DNA from: Methylobacterium oryzae
Lineage (GTDB): Bacteria; Pseudomonadota; Alphaproteobacteria; Rhizobiales; Beijerinckiaceae
Assembly: GCF_021398735.1 (NCBI RefSeq)
Contig: NZ_CP090349.1
Coordinates: 5,764,001 to 5,828,000 of the forward strand
Length of the DNA stretch: 64,000 bases
Direction: 5' to 3'
The position numbers and the translations under genes are program-made. Positions 1 through 8,657 of this stretch are shown piece after piece. How positions within the stretch are numbered: the stretch's first letter is position 1; each line of letters opens with the position of its first letter. The notes below the pieces were generated by a model. The model was not told the DNA's origin and searched no databases. It saw only the letters and a list, made by a program, of their open reading frames with translations.

Positions 1-1197
1 CAGCAGGTCGCGATCGGAAGTGATCGTGCAACCCTCCGTGCGCAGGCTCGCGTAGGTCAGCAGCGCCCGGTCGCCGACGTCGTCGAAATTGCGGCCCCGC
101 GCGTCCGGGTCGAGCAGCGACGGATAGGCGAGGAGCGGCACGGTCGCCGCGCACGGGTCGTCGTAGAGGGTCGCGCCCTCGAGCAGCAGGCGCGGGCTGT
201 CCCAGGTGATCAGGTCGCGCGAGGTCGTCCAGTAGAAGCCCGACCGGGGAAAGCCCTCCCCCGCCTTGGCCATGAACACGGCGATCCAGGCGCCCGTGCC
301 GCGGTGCCGGACGACGGCGCCGACCGGGCCCGGGAACGGCCCGACCGGCCGGCAGGTGGCGGTACTCGGGCGGCCGGCCCGGTAGGGATCCGGGAAGGCT
401 GCGGTGAAGCCGGTGCCGGTCCAGGCCCGCCAGCGGGTCGGATCGGCCGGGTCGTCGCTGCGGAACAGGCAGACCCCCGCCTCCTGGTCGCTGCCGGGCC
501 GGGTCCAGCCGGTGGTCGAGGCGAGGAAGTACCGCCACGTCCCGTCGGCCACGATGTTCGACGGGTTGAAGAAGCCGCGGTGGCGGCCCTGGTCGACCTC
601 CTGCCGGAACGGCGCCCCGGCGACCACCGCGGGCGGGCTCTGGCGCTTGAAGCTGCGGCCGCCATCCGTCGAGGCGGCGGCCGTGATCGTGTTGTACCAG
701 CAGGCCATGTAGCTGGCGGCCGGGCAGCGGCCGGGATGCTCGTTGGCCTGGTACTCGTGGTGGAGGAGCGCGGCCACGCGGCTCCCGTCCTCGGTCCAGG
801 TGGCGGTGATCCAGGAGCGGTCGTCGTAGGCGGCCGGGTCGGGCTTCTCGCCCGAATCGAGCACCACCGCGCAGTCGATCCTGAGATGCTCGAGGTCGGG
901 ACCGCGCAGCGCCCGGTTGCGGTAATGCATCCCGTAGAGCGCGACCGCGCCCGACGCGTCCCGGAAGGCGCGCGCCGGCGCGTCGGGCACGTCGGCGCCG
1001 TCGCAGGCGTCGCGCCCCGCCTTGAAGACGAGCGCGGGCGGCCCGACCAGCGTCAGCGCCGAGAGCGGCGGCTCAGGCGCGGCCGCGGCGGCGTGCGGGA
1101 GGAGCGGCAGAAGCGCCAGGGATAGCGCCAGAGTGAGCGTCAGCAGGATCCGGCGCGCGGCGCGCGCCCATCCGGCGATCCCGTTCGCCCAATCCAT
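1..1197 (-). CDS. Secreted Asp-box (sialidase/BNR-like) beta-propeller protein, partial
   Basis: The reading frame is open from an ATG at 1197 to the window edge (399 codons), so the C-terminus is missing. Residues 13-40 form a hydrophobic Sec-type signal peptide ending in an AAAA stretch. An Asp-box motif, STDGGRSF, sits near residue 177; such motifs cap blades of sialidase-like propellers. Further on come tryptophan- and aspartate-rich stretches of the kind seen in glycoside hydrolase propellers. No substrate can be assigned: it may be a glycosidase of a sialidase, GH33 or GH43-like fold, or a non-enzymatic propeller. It is divergent from the nnrU-like gene, with 115 bp between start codons. 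Confidence 0.7.
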   Translation of the reverse strand, partial: MDWANGIAGWARAARRILLTLTLALSLALLPLLPHAAAAAPEPPLSALTLVGPPALVFKAGRDACDGADVPDAPARAFRDASGAVALYGMHYRNRALRGPDLEHLRIDCAVVLDSGEKPDPAAYDDRSWITATWTEDGSRVAALLHHEYQANEHPGRCPAASYMACWYNTITAAASTDGGRSFKRQSPPAVVAGAPFRQEVDQGRHRGFFNPSNIVADGTWRYFLASTTGWTRPGSDQEAGVCLFRSDDPADPTRWRAWTGTGFTAAFPDPYRAGRPSTATCRPVGPFPGPVGAVVRHRGTGAWIAVFMAKAGEGFPRSGFYWTTSRDLITWDSPRLLLEGATLYDDPCAATVPLLAYPSLLDPDARGRNFDDVGDRALLTYASLRTEGCTITSDRDLL

Positions 1198-1312
1198 GAT
1201 CGCCACCCGGCTGCGTCCCGGCTGCGCCTGGACAAACAGGCGGAGATTCGCTTGAGAACCATTACAGAGTGCTTGCCGCCGACCGCGCGCGCGGCCCGAC
1301 CGAAAGTCATCC

Positions 1313-1924
1313 ATGGTTCTCCTGATCCTCGGGCTGGTGCTGTTCCTCGGCACGCACGCCTTCTCGATGGCCCGTACCCGGCGCGCCGCGATCGTCGGCC
1401 GGATCGGCGAGGGCCGCTACAAGCTCGGCTACACCGCCCTGTCGCTGCTGGGGCTCGTGCTGATCGGGATCGGCTTCCACGATTACCGGCTCGCCGGCTA
1501 CATCCCGGTCTGGGATCCGCCGGTCTGGACGCGCCACCTCGCCCTGGCGCTGGTCTGGCCCGCCTTCGTGTGCCTCGCGGCCGCCTACCTGCCGGGCCAT
1601 ATCCGCGCCAAGGCCAAGCACCCGATGCTGCTCGCCGTGAAGATCTGGGCGACGGCGCACCTCCTCGCCAACGGCGATCTCGGCTCGATGCTGCTGTTCG
1701 GCGGCTTCCTCGCCTGGGCGGTGACCGCCCGGATCAGCGCCAAGCGCCGGGGCCTCGCCCCGGGGGCGGTCGCGGCCCAGCACGGTGGTCCGGCGGCGGC
1801 CCCGCTGGGCTGGCGCAACGACGTCCTGGCCCTGTTGATCGGCACGGCCGCGTGGTTCGTCTTCGCCCGCTACCTGCACTACCCGGTGATCGGCGTGCCG
1901 GTCTGGCCGGGCACCCCGGCCTGA
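1313..1924 (+). CDS. NnrU family membrane protein
   Basis: A 203-residue integral membrane protein of the NnrU family, a group first noticed beside nitrite/nitric oxide reductase genes and also present in non-denitrifiers. It begins MVLLILGLVLFLGTHAFSM, a transmembrane segment with the conserved HAFSM motif, and has five to six predicted helices. Family hallmarks visible are HLALALVW (about residue 70), HPMLLAVKIWATAHLLANGD (about 103-122) and the final tryptophan-rich helix. No denitrification genes are nearby, so its job here is unknown. The next gene starts 128 bp downstream. Confidence 0.85.
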   Translation: MVLLILGLVLFLGTHAFSMARTRRAAIVGRIGEGRYKLGYTALSLLGLVLIGIGFHDYRLAGYIPVWDPPVWTRHLALALVWPAFVCLAAAYLPGHIRAKAKHPMLLAVKIWATAHLLANGDLGSMLLFGGFLAWAVTARISAKRRGLAPGAVAAQHGGPAAAPLGWRNDVLALLIGTAAWFVFARYLHYPVIGVPVWPGTPA

Positions 1925-2052
1925 GCCGGCACCCGAGACGACACACGAGGCGGCCCAGAGACATGGCCTGTCGCCAACCCGGCGCCCGTGTGTTAGGCGC
2001 GGGGCCCGAACGCGACGAGGTGGCCCGCTGAGATCATGCGGGCCGGGATAGA

Positions 2053-2763
2053 ATGGCCGAGAACAACGAGTTCCTTCGCGAGGTCGACGAGGATTACCGC
2101 CGCGACCGGATCCTCCAGATCTGGAAGCGCTACAGCGGCGTGATCATCGCGCTCGCCGTGCTCTTGGTGGCGGGCGTCGCGGGCTGGCGCTACTGGCAGG
2201 CCCAGCAGCGCGCGGCGGCCGAGGTCGCCTCGGTGCAGTTCGACGACGCCAACCGCCTCGCCAAGGACGGCAAGGTCGCGGAGGCCGACAAGGCCTTCGA
2301 CGCCCTGGAGGCGCAGGGCCCGGCGGGCTACCGCCTGCTCGCCCGGTTCCGGGCGGCGGCCGAGACCGGCAAGCGCGACCCGGCGGCCGGGGCCGCGGAG
2401 TTCGACAAGCTCGCCGACGATACCGGCGTCGGCGACGGCCTGCGCGACCTCGCGCGCCTGCGCGCCGCGCTGCTGCGCCTCGACGGGGCGAACCCGGATC
2501 CGGCGCTCGCCAATCTCCAGGGCCTCGCCGCCGGGACCCCGTTCCGCCACACGGCCCGCGAGATGCTGGGCCTCGCTGCCCTGAAGAAGGGCGATTACGA
2601 GGACGCCAGCCGCTGGTTCGACCAGATCGTGGCCGATCCCGACACGCCGCGGAACCTGCGCGAGCGGATCGAGGTCTACGCGGCGATCGTGGCGGGCGGC
2701 CCCGTGACGGTGACCGCGGCCAAGCCCGAGCCTGCCGCGCCGCCCCCGCCGATCACGCGCTGA
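2053..2763 (+). CDS. Membrane-anchored TPR-like protein (YfgM-type)
   Basis: A 236-residue protein with a cytoplasmic N-terminus ([19 protein letters not shown]), one transmembrane helix at about residues 31-50 ([17 protein letters not shown]), and a periplasmic domain of degenerate tetratricopeptide repeats. This matches the TPR_21/YfgM family; in E. coli YfgM is a SecYEG-associated partner of the chaperone PpiD. As in E. coli and many alphaproteobacteria it lies directly upstream of der, 31 bp away on the same strand, so the two are probably co-transcribed. The last 20 residues are a Pro/Ala tail. Confidence 0.85.
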   Translation: MAENNEFLREVDEDYRRDRILQIWKRYSGVIIALAVLLVAGVAGWRYWQAQQRAAAEVASVQFDDANRLAKDGKVAEADKAFDALEAQGPAGYRLLARFRAAAETGKRDPAAGAAEFDKLADDTGVGDGLRDLARLRAALLRLDGANPDPALANLQGLAAGTPFRHTAREMLGLAALKKGDYEDASRWFDQIVADPDTPRNLRERIEVYAAIVAGGPVTVTAAKPEPAAPPPPITR

Positions 2764-2794
2764 TTTCATCGTCCGGACTGTTTCGAGAACCACC

Positions 2795-4144
2795 ATGGAT
2801 ATGCCGACCGTCGCGATCGTCGGGAGGCCGAACGTCGGCAAGTCGACCCTGTTCAACCGCCTCGTGGGCAAGAAGCTCGCGCTGGTCGACGACCGCCCGG
2901 GCGTGACCCGCGACCGGCGCGAGGGCGACGTCGCGTTCGGCGGCCTCCAGTTCCGGGTGATCGACACCGCCGGCCTGGAAGAGGCCGACGCCGCGACCCT
3001 CACCGGCCGGATGCGGATGCAGACCGAGGCGGCGATCCTCGCCGCCGACGTGGTGCTGTTCGTGATCGACGCCCGCGCCGGCGTGCTGCCGGCCGACCAG
3101 CCCTTCGCCGAGCTGGTGCGCCGCGCCGGCTGCCCGGTGATCCTGATCGCCAACAAGGCCGAGGGCGGCGCCGGCCTCGCCGGGGCCTACGAGGCCTTCA
3201 CCCTCGGGCTCGGCGACCCGATCCCGTTCTCCGCCGAGCACGGCGAGGGCCTGGGCGAGCTGCACGAGGCGCTCAAGGGCGCCCTGCCCCAGCGCGACGA
3301 GGACGAGGAGGCCGACGACGACGCCCCCGGCCGCCGCGCCCTGAAGGTCGCGATCGTCGGCCGCCCGAATGCCGGCAAGTCGACCCTGATCAACCGCATG
3401 CTCGGCGAGGACCGGCTGCTCGTCGGCCCCGAGGCCGGCATCACCCGCGACTCGATCTCCCTCGACTGGGAGTGGCGCGGGCGGCGGATCAAGCTGCACG
3501 ACACCGCCGGGATGCGCCGCCGCGCCCGGATCGACGACAAGCTGGAGAAGCTCGCGGTCTCGGACGGCCTGCGCGCGGTGCGCTTCGCCGAGGTGGTGGT
3601 GGTGCTCCTCGACGCGACGATCCCGTTCGAGAAGCAGGACCTCACCATCGTCGACCTCGTCGAGAGCGAGGGCCGCGCCCTGGTGATCGGCCTCAACAAG
3701 TGGGATCTGGTCGCCGACCAGCCGGGCCTGCTCAAGCAGCTCCGCGAGGATTGCACCCGGCTGCTGCCGCAGGTGCGCGGCGTCGGGGTCGTGCCGCTCT
3801 CGGGTCTCGCGGGCGACGGCGTCGACAAGCTGATGCAGGCGGTGGTGCAGGCCGCCGAGGTCTGGGACCGGCGCGTCTCCACCTCGCGCATCAACGACTG
3901 GCTGAACGAGGCCACCTCCCGCAACCCGCCCCCGGCGGTGTCGGGCCGGCGGATCAAGATCCGCTACGCCACCCAGGTGAAGAGCCGGCCGCCGCACTTC
4001 GCGCTGTTCGGCAACCAGCTCAACGCCCTGCCGAAATCCTACACGCGCTACCTCGTGAACGGCCTGCGCGAGGCGTTCGACCTGCCGGGCACGCCGATCC
4101 GCCTGTCCCTGCGGACCTCGCAGAACCCGTTCGACAAGGGCTGA
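2795..4144 (+). CDS. der: GTPase Der (EngA), ribosome assembly factor
   Basis: A 449-residue double-GTPase needed for 50S ribosome maturation. The first G domain has its P-loop GRPNVGKS at residues 10-17, DTAG at 57-60 and NKAE at 120-123. The second has GRPNAGKS at 189-196, DTAG near 240 and NKWD near 300. The remaining 85 residues form the KH-like C-terminal domain. An acidic linker ([10 protein letters not shown]) separates the two G domains. The length is typical for alphaproteobacterial Der. The start follows a 31-bp gap after the TPR gene. A repeat pair follows the stop codon and may act as the 3' boundary. Confidence 0.97.
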   Translation: MDMPTVAIVGRPNVGKSTLFNRLVGKKLALVDDRPGVTRDRREGDVAFGGLQFRVIDTAGLEEADAATLTGRMRMQTEAAILAADVVLFVIDARAGVLPADQPFAELVRRAGCPVILIANKAEGGAGLAGAYEAFTLGLGDPIPFSAEHGEGLGELHEALKGALPQRDEDEEADDDAPGRRALKVAIVGRPNAGKSTLINRMLGEDRLLVGPEAGITRDSISLDWEWRGRRIKLHDTAGMRRRARIDDKLEKLAVSDGLRAVRFAEVVVVLLDATIPFEKQDLTIVDLVESEGRALVIGLNKWDLVADQPGLLKQLREDCTRLLPQVRGVGVVPLSGLAGDGVDKLMQAVVQAAEVWDRRVSTSRINDWLNEATSRNPPPAVSGRRIKIRYATQVKSRPPHFALFGNQLNALPKSYTRYLVNGLREAFDLPGTPIRLSLRTSQNPFDKG

Positions 4145-4156
4145 TCCGAGCTCCTG

Positions 4157-4250
4157 TCGTCCTTGCGAGCGGAGCGAAGCAACCCAGTGTCGCGCCGCGC
4201 TGGTCGAGGTCGCGGCACCCCGGGTCACGTCGCTCCGCTCGTGATGACGG
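4157..4250. repeat. Palindromic repeat pair, copy 1
   Basis: Inverted pair of about 30-bp units between convergent der and the YbdK-type gene. The left unit (4157-4186) has outer stem TTGC/GCAA around GC-GGA-GC. The right unit (4219-4250, complementary strand) has outer stem TCAC/GTGA around the same core. The two units are therefore different subtypes of one family. The centre is GC-rich. Confidence 0.85.
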
Positions 4251-4267
4251 CGCGGATGCGGCAGTGC

Positions 4268-5386
4268 TCAGCGCGCCGCGTCGGCGATCCAGTCCACCGC
4301 GGCCGCCAGCGCGGCGCGCTCGTCCTGATCCGCGGCGAGCGCGGCCTCGTAGGCCGCGATCTGCCCGTCCGCGCTGGTCCCCTCGGCCACGATCGCCCGC
4401 GCGCGGGCCACGTCCGCCGCGCAGCCGAGAGCGTCCGCGTCCTCGGCCACCAGCGTGAGCACCGCCTCCAGCGCCTCGGCGAACGGCACGGCCTCGCCGC
4501 GCGCCTCGTCGATCAGGGACGCGGCGACGCCGCTGTGCTGGGCGCGCCAGAGATTCTCCGAGGCCAGCGCCCGCGAGACGCCGTCGAGCCCGGCATGGAG
4601 GTCCGGCCGGCGCGCGCACAGGCGCACGAGGCAGCGGAACAGCGCGGCGACGCAGAGCGAATCGTCGAGGCGCGTGCAGGCGTCGACGATGCGCAGCTCC
4701 AGGGTCGGGAACTTGATGGAGGGCCGCAGCGACCACCACAGGAAGCTCGCGTCCGCGATGGCGCCCGACCGGGTCATGATGGCGACGAACCGCGCGTGGG
4801 CGTCCGAGTCAGTGAACAGTTCCGGCAGGCCGGTGCGCGGCAATTCCCCGAAGACGCTGAGCCGGTAGGCCCGCAGGCCCGTCGCCTCGCCCTGCCAGAA
4901 CGGCGAGGAGGCCGACAGCGCGAGCAGCAGCGGCTGGAACGGCAGCAGCCGGTTCATCAGGTCGACCCGGGCGTCGGGGTCCGGAACCTCGACGTGGACG
5001 TGCATGCCGCAGATCAGGGCCCGCCGCGCCGCGATGCCGACATCCGACAGGATGCCCTTGTAGCGCGCGCCGTCGGTGGCGGTCTGGCGCGACCAGCGCG
5101 CCAGGGGGTGCGTGCCGCAGGCCAGCAGCCGCAGGCCGTTCTCGGCCGCGATCCCGGCGAGCTGCCGCCGCTGGCCGCCGAGATTCTCCCGGGCGGCCGC
5201 CGCGTCAGTGAGCGGCGGCGTGCAGACCTCGACCTGCGCGGCGACCAGCTCGCGGCCCGTCTCGGGGAGCTCCGCCTTGACCCGCGCGTGGAAGGCGGCG
5301 AGGTCGCCCCGCGGCGTCCCCCGGGTCTCGGCATCGGCCAGGAAGTACTCCTCCTCGATGCCGAAGCGGTAGCTCGGGGTGCTCAT
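4268..5386 (-). CDS. Carboxylate-amine ligase, YbdK/GCS2 family
   Basis: A 372-residue ATP-dependent ligase of the glutamate-cysteine ligase 2 family. The opening SYRFGIEEEYFLAD is the diagnostic GIEEEYF motif near residue 10. Other conserved parts are CGMHVHVEVPD near residue 125, SASSPFWQGEATGLRAYR near 160 and LELRIVDACT near 235. E. coli YbdK shows weak glutamate-cysteine ligase activity, but the physiological product of most members is unknown. It converges on der with a repeat pair between, and lies upstream of the dmrA-like gene on the same strand with a 61-bp gap. Confidence 0.9.
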   Translation of the reverse strand: MSTPSYRFGIEEEYFLADAETRGTPRGDLAAFHARVKAELPETGRELVAAQVEVCTPPLTDAAAARENLGGQRRQLAGIAAENGLRLLACGTHPLARWSRQTATDGARYKGILSDVGIAARRALICGMHVHVEVPDPDARVDLMNRLLPFQPLLLALSASSPFWQGEATGLRAYRLSVFGELPRTGLPELFTDSDAHARFVAIMTRSGAIADASFLWWSLRPSIKFPTLELRIVDACTRLDDSLCVAALFRCLVRLCARRPDLHAGLDGVSRALASENLWRAQHSGVAASLIDEARGEAVPFAEALEAVLTLVAEDADALGCAADVARARAIVAEGTSADGQIAAYEAALAADQDERAALAAAVDWIADAAR

Positions 5387-5447
5387 CGTGGTCTCCGGAA
5401 AACGCGACGCGTGCGCGCCAACGCGCCGGCGGGGACGAAGGTGCCGC

Positions 5448-5858
5448 TCAGGGCGTCCGCAGCGGCCCGCCGACCAGCCAAGCGGGGTCGAACCAGCGGT
5501 CGGCCTCGCCGTCGTAGGGCAGGCGCGTGATGTCCCAGTTCTGGATGTACCGCGCGTAGACGTTCCACACCGCGATCCCGCCGCCGACGAAGATCCGCCG
5601 CCCGGGATAGCGCTTGAGCACCGCCTCCGGATCCTCGTGGCTGCGGATCACGTCGATCGTGCGGTCCTTGAAGGCGAATTCGGGCACCGAGGCCACGGTC
5701 TTCGGCCCGGCGATCAGCACGTGGCCCATGGTGAGGGCGAAGAAGCGCGTGACGTCCTCCACGAAGAGCGGGTCGGTGTTGCCCTCCCAGGGCAGGTGGC
5801 CGTTGAGGCCGAGCTGGCCTCGCAGGCCGATCGCGCAGATGCAGCGGACGTCGATCAT
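5448..5858 (-). CDS. dmrA: DHFR-fold reductase, probable dihydromethanopterin reductase (DmrA-like)
   Basis: A 136-residue protein starting MIDVRCICAIG (an upstream ATG would add 14 unlikely residues). It has the dihydrofolate reductase fold: GLNGHLPW near residue 20, the cofactor-loop equivalent GHVLIAGPKT near 45, and the glycine-rich RRIFVGGGIAVWNVY near 100. It is shorter than usual FolA (about 160-170 residues) and lacks the common MGRKT motif. The size (about 15 kDa) and divergence match DmrA, the NADPH-dependent dihydromethanopterin reductase of Methylobacterium, which makes the C1 carrier tetrahydromethanopterin. That assignment rests on size, fold and the inferred host. A divergent FolA is the alternative. 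Confidence 0.65.
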   Translation of the reverse strand: MIDVRCICAIGLRGQLGLNGHLPWEGNTDPLFVEDVTRFFALTMGHVLIAGPKTVASVPEFAFKDRTIDVIRSHEDPEAVLKRYPGRRIFVGGGIAVWNVYARYIQNWDITRLPYDGEADRWFDPAWLVGGPLRTP

Positions 5859-5900
5859 CGTGATGAACTCAGAGAGGAAGATCAGGCCCGTCCTATACAA

Positions 5901-6015
5901 CCCCTCATCCCGAGATGCCCGCGCGAGCGGACCGCGAAGGAGGGCGCCAGGGATCGCGCGACCTCCGGGCCGTTCTCTCGAGGCCTCCGCTTCGCTCCGG
6001 CACCTCAGGATGAGG
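5901..6015. repeat. Second palindromic repeat family (CCTCATCC type)
   Basis: Inverted pair upstream of the dmrA-like gene. The left arm starts CCTCATCCCGAGATGCC; the right arm, read on the complementary strand, starts CCTCATCCTGAGGTGCC and continues into GGAGCGAAGCGGAGG. The arms differ at a few positions. Outer sequence differs from the main repeat family, but the GCGAAGC core recurs. This is the only copy seen in the window. Confidence 0.7.
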
Positions 6016-6054
6016 CAGGCGGTGGGATGTGCGTTCGAATAACAGCGCAGGGGC

Positions 6055-6804
6055 TCACTCGGGTGCGCGGAAACTCAGCACCCGGTCGGTGGGGAAATCG
6101 TAGAGCTTGCCGGTCTCGGTCCAGTCCGGGGACGCGAGCCGCACGAAATGGGGCGCGAGCTCCTCGGGCGTCCGGAGGGTCTCGGGGTCCTCGCCGGGCA
6201 TGGCCGAGCGGCGCATGCCGGTCCGCAGGGGGCCGGGATTGAGCAGCATGGCCCGGATCGCCGCGCTCTCGTTCTCGGCCGCGTAGGTCCGCACCAGGGC
6301 CTCCAGCGCCGCCTTCGAGACCGAGTAGGGCCCCCAGTAGGGCCGGCACTTCGAGGCGGCCCCCGACGAGACGAAGATCGCCCGGCCGGCGTCCGACATG
6401 CGCAGCAGCGGGTCGAGGGAGCGGATCAGGCGCCAGTTGGCGGTGACGTTCACGTCCATCACCTGCCCCCAGATCTTCGGGGTGATGTGGCCGATCGGCA
6501 TGAGCGCGCCGAGGATGCCGGCATTGGCGACCAGGATGTCGAGGCGCTTCCAGCGCTCGTTGATCGCCGCGCCCAGGCGGTCGATCGCGTCGTAGTCGGC
6601 GAGGTCGAACGGCACCAGGGTGGCGCTGGAGCCGGCCGCCCGGACGGCGTCGTCGAGCTCCTCGAGGGCGCCCACGGTCCGGGCCACCGCGATGACGTGC
6701 GCGCCGGCCCCGGCCAGCGCCAGGGCGGCGGCGCGCCCGATGCCGCGGGACGCGCCGGTGACGACCGCGACGCGGCCTTCCAGGGGTCTTTGGGAGTCAG
6801 CCAT
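6055..6804 (-). CDS. SDR family oxidoreductase
   Basis: A 249-residue short-chain dehydrogenase/reductase. The NAD(P)-binding motif TGASRGIGRA is near residue 16, NAG near residue 90 (LVANAGILG), and the catalytic pair is in GPYSVSKAALE near 155 with the serine in FVSSGAAS. The start MADSQRPLEG is preferred because the Rossmann strand follows immediately; ATGs at 6822 and 6855 are alternatives. Substrate cannot be inferred. It lies downstream of purF on the same strand, but a repeat pair and a hairpin separate them, so it probably has its own promoter. Confidence 0.85.
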   Translation of the reverse strand: MADSQRPLEGRVAVVTGASRGIGRAAALALAGAGAHVIAVARTVGALEELDDAVRAAGSSATLVPFDLADYDAIDRLGAAINERWKRLDILVANAGILGALMPIGHITPKIWGQVMDVNVTANWRLIRSLDPLLRMSDAGRAIFVSSGAASKCRPYWGPYSVSKAALEALVRTYAAENESAAIRAMLLNPGPLRTGMRRSAMPGEDPETLRTPEELAPHFVRLASPDWTETGKLYDFPTDRVLSFRAPE

Positions 6805-6868
6805 GGGGAGCACGTAGCGCATTCCCGCGCCAAGGGTCGAGGAGTCCGGTTTCAAATGGCCAGTAACC

Positions 6869-6900
6869 GGGCCCTTTCGACCACTTTCGGTCGATGGCCC
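6869..6900. terminator. Stem-loop upstream of the SDR gene, possible purF terminator
   Basis: GGGCC (6869-6873) pairs with GGCCC (6896-6900), and TCGACC (6877-6882) pairs with GGTCGA (6889-6894) around the loop ACTTTC. It lies 150 bp beyond the purF stop in the direction of transcription. There is no clear T-tract. Confidence 0.4.
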
Positions 6901-6907
6901 CGACCCG

Positions 6908-6999
6908 CGTCTTTGCGAGCGCAGCGAAGCAATCCAGGCGGCGCCATGCTCACCGATGTTGCGCTACCCTGGATTGCTTCGCTCCGCTCGCAAAGACGG
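6908..6999. repeat. Palindromic repeat pair, copy 2
   Basis: Both units carry the TTGC/GCAA outer stem. The left core is GC-GCA-GC and the right core GC-GGA-GC. The inner ends are CCAGG facing each other across a GC-rich centre. It sits between purF and the SDR gene, both on the minus strand. Confidence 0.9.
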
Positions 7000-7050
7000 C
7001 TGTGCCGAAGCCGTGTCTCTGCTTTGCCGGTCGCGCCCTTCCGGAGAGGC

Positions 7051-8526
7051 TCAGTCGGCCTCGGCCAGCATGGCGAAGCGCTTCGGGCCGGCGATGGACA
7101 GGTCGGTCAGGCCGGTCGGGTAGTCGCCCGTGAAGCAGTGGTCGGTGTATTGCGGGCAGGCCGCGTTGCGCGCCTCCTCGCCCATCGCCCGGTAGAGGCC
7201 GGGAATCGACAGGAAGGCCAGCGAATCGGCGCCGATATACTTGCGCATGGCCTCGAGATCGTGGGTCGCGGCGAGCAGCTTCTCCCGCTCGGGCGTGTCG
7301 ATCCCGTAGAAGTCCGGGTAGGTGATCGGCGGAGAGGCGATCCGGAAATGGACCTCCGCGGCGCCGGCCTCGCGCATCATCCGGACGATCTTCACCGAGG
7401 TCGTGCCGCGCACGAGGCTGTCGTCCACGAGGACGATGCTTTTGCCCTCGATCGCCGCGCGGTTGGCCGAGTGCTTCATCCGGACGCCGAGCTCGCGCAC
7501 CGACTGGGTCGGCTGGATGAAGGTCCGGCCGACATAGTGGTTGCGGATGATGCCCATCTCGAACGGGATCCCGGTCTCCTGCGAGAAGCCGAGCGCCGCC
7601 GGCACGCCGGAATCCGGCACCGGCACGACGATGTCGGCGGGCGCCGCGGCCTCGCGGGCCAGCTCCCGGCCGATCGCCTTGCGCACCGCGTAGACGCTCT
7701 TGCCGTTCACCACCGAGTCCGGCCGGGCGAAGTAGATGTACTCGAAGATGCAGGGCCGCATCGGCACGGCGTCGGCGAAGCGGATCGACTCGATCCCCTC
7801 CTCGGAGATCACCACGATCTCGCCGTTCTCGATGTCGCGCACGAAGCGGGCGCCGATGATGTCGAGCGCGCAGGTCTCGGAGGCCAGCATGTAGCGGCCG
7901 TCGAGCTCGCCCAGCACCAGCGGGCGGATGCCCAGCGGGTCGCGGGCGCCGATCAGCTTCTTGTTGGTCAGCGCCACGATCGCGTAGGCGCCCTGGATCG
8001 CCTGCAGGGCGTCGATGAAGCGCTCGATGATCCGCGGCTTCCGCGAGCGGGCCGCGAGGTGCAGGATCACCTCGGTGTCGGAGGTCGACTGCGTGATCGC
8101 GCCGTCGCGCACGAGGTCGCGGCGGATCGACAGGGCGTTGGTGAGGTTGCCGTTGTGGGCGACCGCGAGGCCGCCGCTGGCGAGCTCCGCGAAGAGCGGC
8201 TGGACGTTGCGCAGGATCGTGCCGCCGGTGGTCGAGTAGCGCACGTGCCCGATGGCGGCGCGGCCCTTGAGGCGGGCGATCGTGTCGCCGTCGGAGAAGG
8301 AATCGCCGACGAGGCCGGGGCGGCGCTCGGAGTGGAAGACGGAGCCGTCGAAGGAGACGATGCCGGCCGCCTCCTGGCCCCGGTGCTGCAGGGCGTGCAG
8401 GCCCAGCGCGACGATCGCGGAGGCGTCCGGATGGCCGAAGATCCCGAAGACCCCGCACTCCTCGCGCAGCGTGTCGCCGTCGAGGTCGAGATCGAAGGTG
8501 TCGGTGGTGGCGGCGGCGTGTGACAT
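7051..8526 (-). CDS. purF: Amidophosphoribosyltransferase PurF
   Basis: First enzyme of purine synthesis: PRPP plus glutamine gives 5-phosphoribosylamine. A short propeptide precedes CGVFGIFGH, whose cysteine becomes the N-terminal nucleophile of the glutamine amidotransferase domain. The phosphoribosyltransferase domain carries the PRPP-binding loop IVLVDDSLVRGTT near residue 365. The product is 491 residues from the MSH start, or 496 from the ATG at 8541. The propeptide and absence of a cysteine tetrad resemble the E. coli-type enzyme. cvpA lies immediately upstream on the same strand (131 bp), the classical cvpA-purF arrangement. Confidence 0.96.
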   Translation of the reverse strand: MSHAAATTDTFDLDLDGDTLREECGVFGIFGHPDASAIVALGLHALQHRGQEAAGIVSFDGSVFHSERRPGLVGDSFSDGDTIARLKGRAAIGHVRYSTTGGTILRNVQPLFAELASGGLAVAHNGNLTNALSIRRDLVRDGAITQSTSDTEVILHLAARSRKPRIIERFIDALQAIQGAYAIVALTNKKLIGARDPLGIRPLVLGELDGRYMLASETCALDIIGARFVRDIENGEIVVISEEGIESIRFADAVPMRPCIFEYIYFARPDSVVNGKSVYAVRKAIGRELAREAAAPADIVVPVPDSGVPAALGFSQETGIPFEMGIIRNHYVGRTFIQPTQSVRELGVRMKHSANRAAIEGKSIVLVDDSLVRGTTSVKIVRMMREAGAAEVHFRIASPPITYPDFYGIDTPEREKLLAATHDLEAMRKYIGADSLAFLSIPGLYRAMGEEARNAACPQYTDHCFTGDYPTGLTDLSIAGPKRFAMLAEAD

Positions 8527-8657
8527 GGGGCTGTCGATCACTCACAGATCCCGGCGGCGACGGGCCGGCGCGCCGGTCGTCGCGGAAGCAATCCGTACAC
8601 CACCGGAACCGCTATCTAGGCGTTCCGCGCGATGAGACCTACGGCGAATACCGCAGA

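Noticed and set aside
1252-2031. 259-codon frame overlapping the nnrU-like gene
   Set aside because: Arg/Pro/Gly-rich shadow in another frame. The membrane protein in the 1313 frame has clear family motifs.
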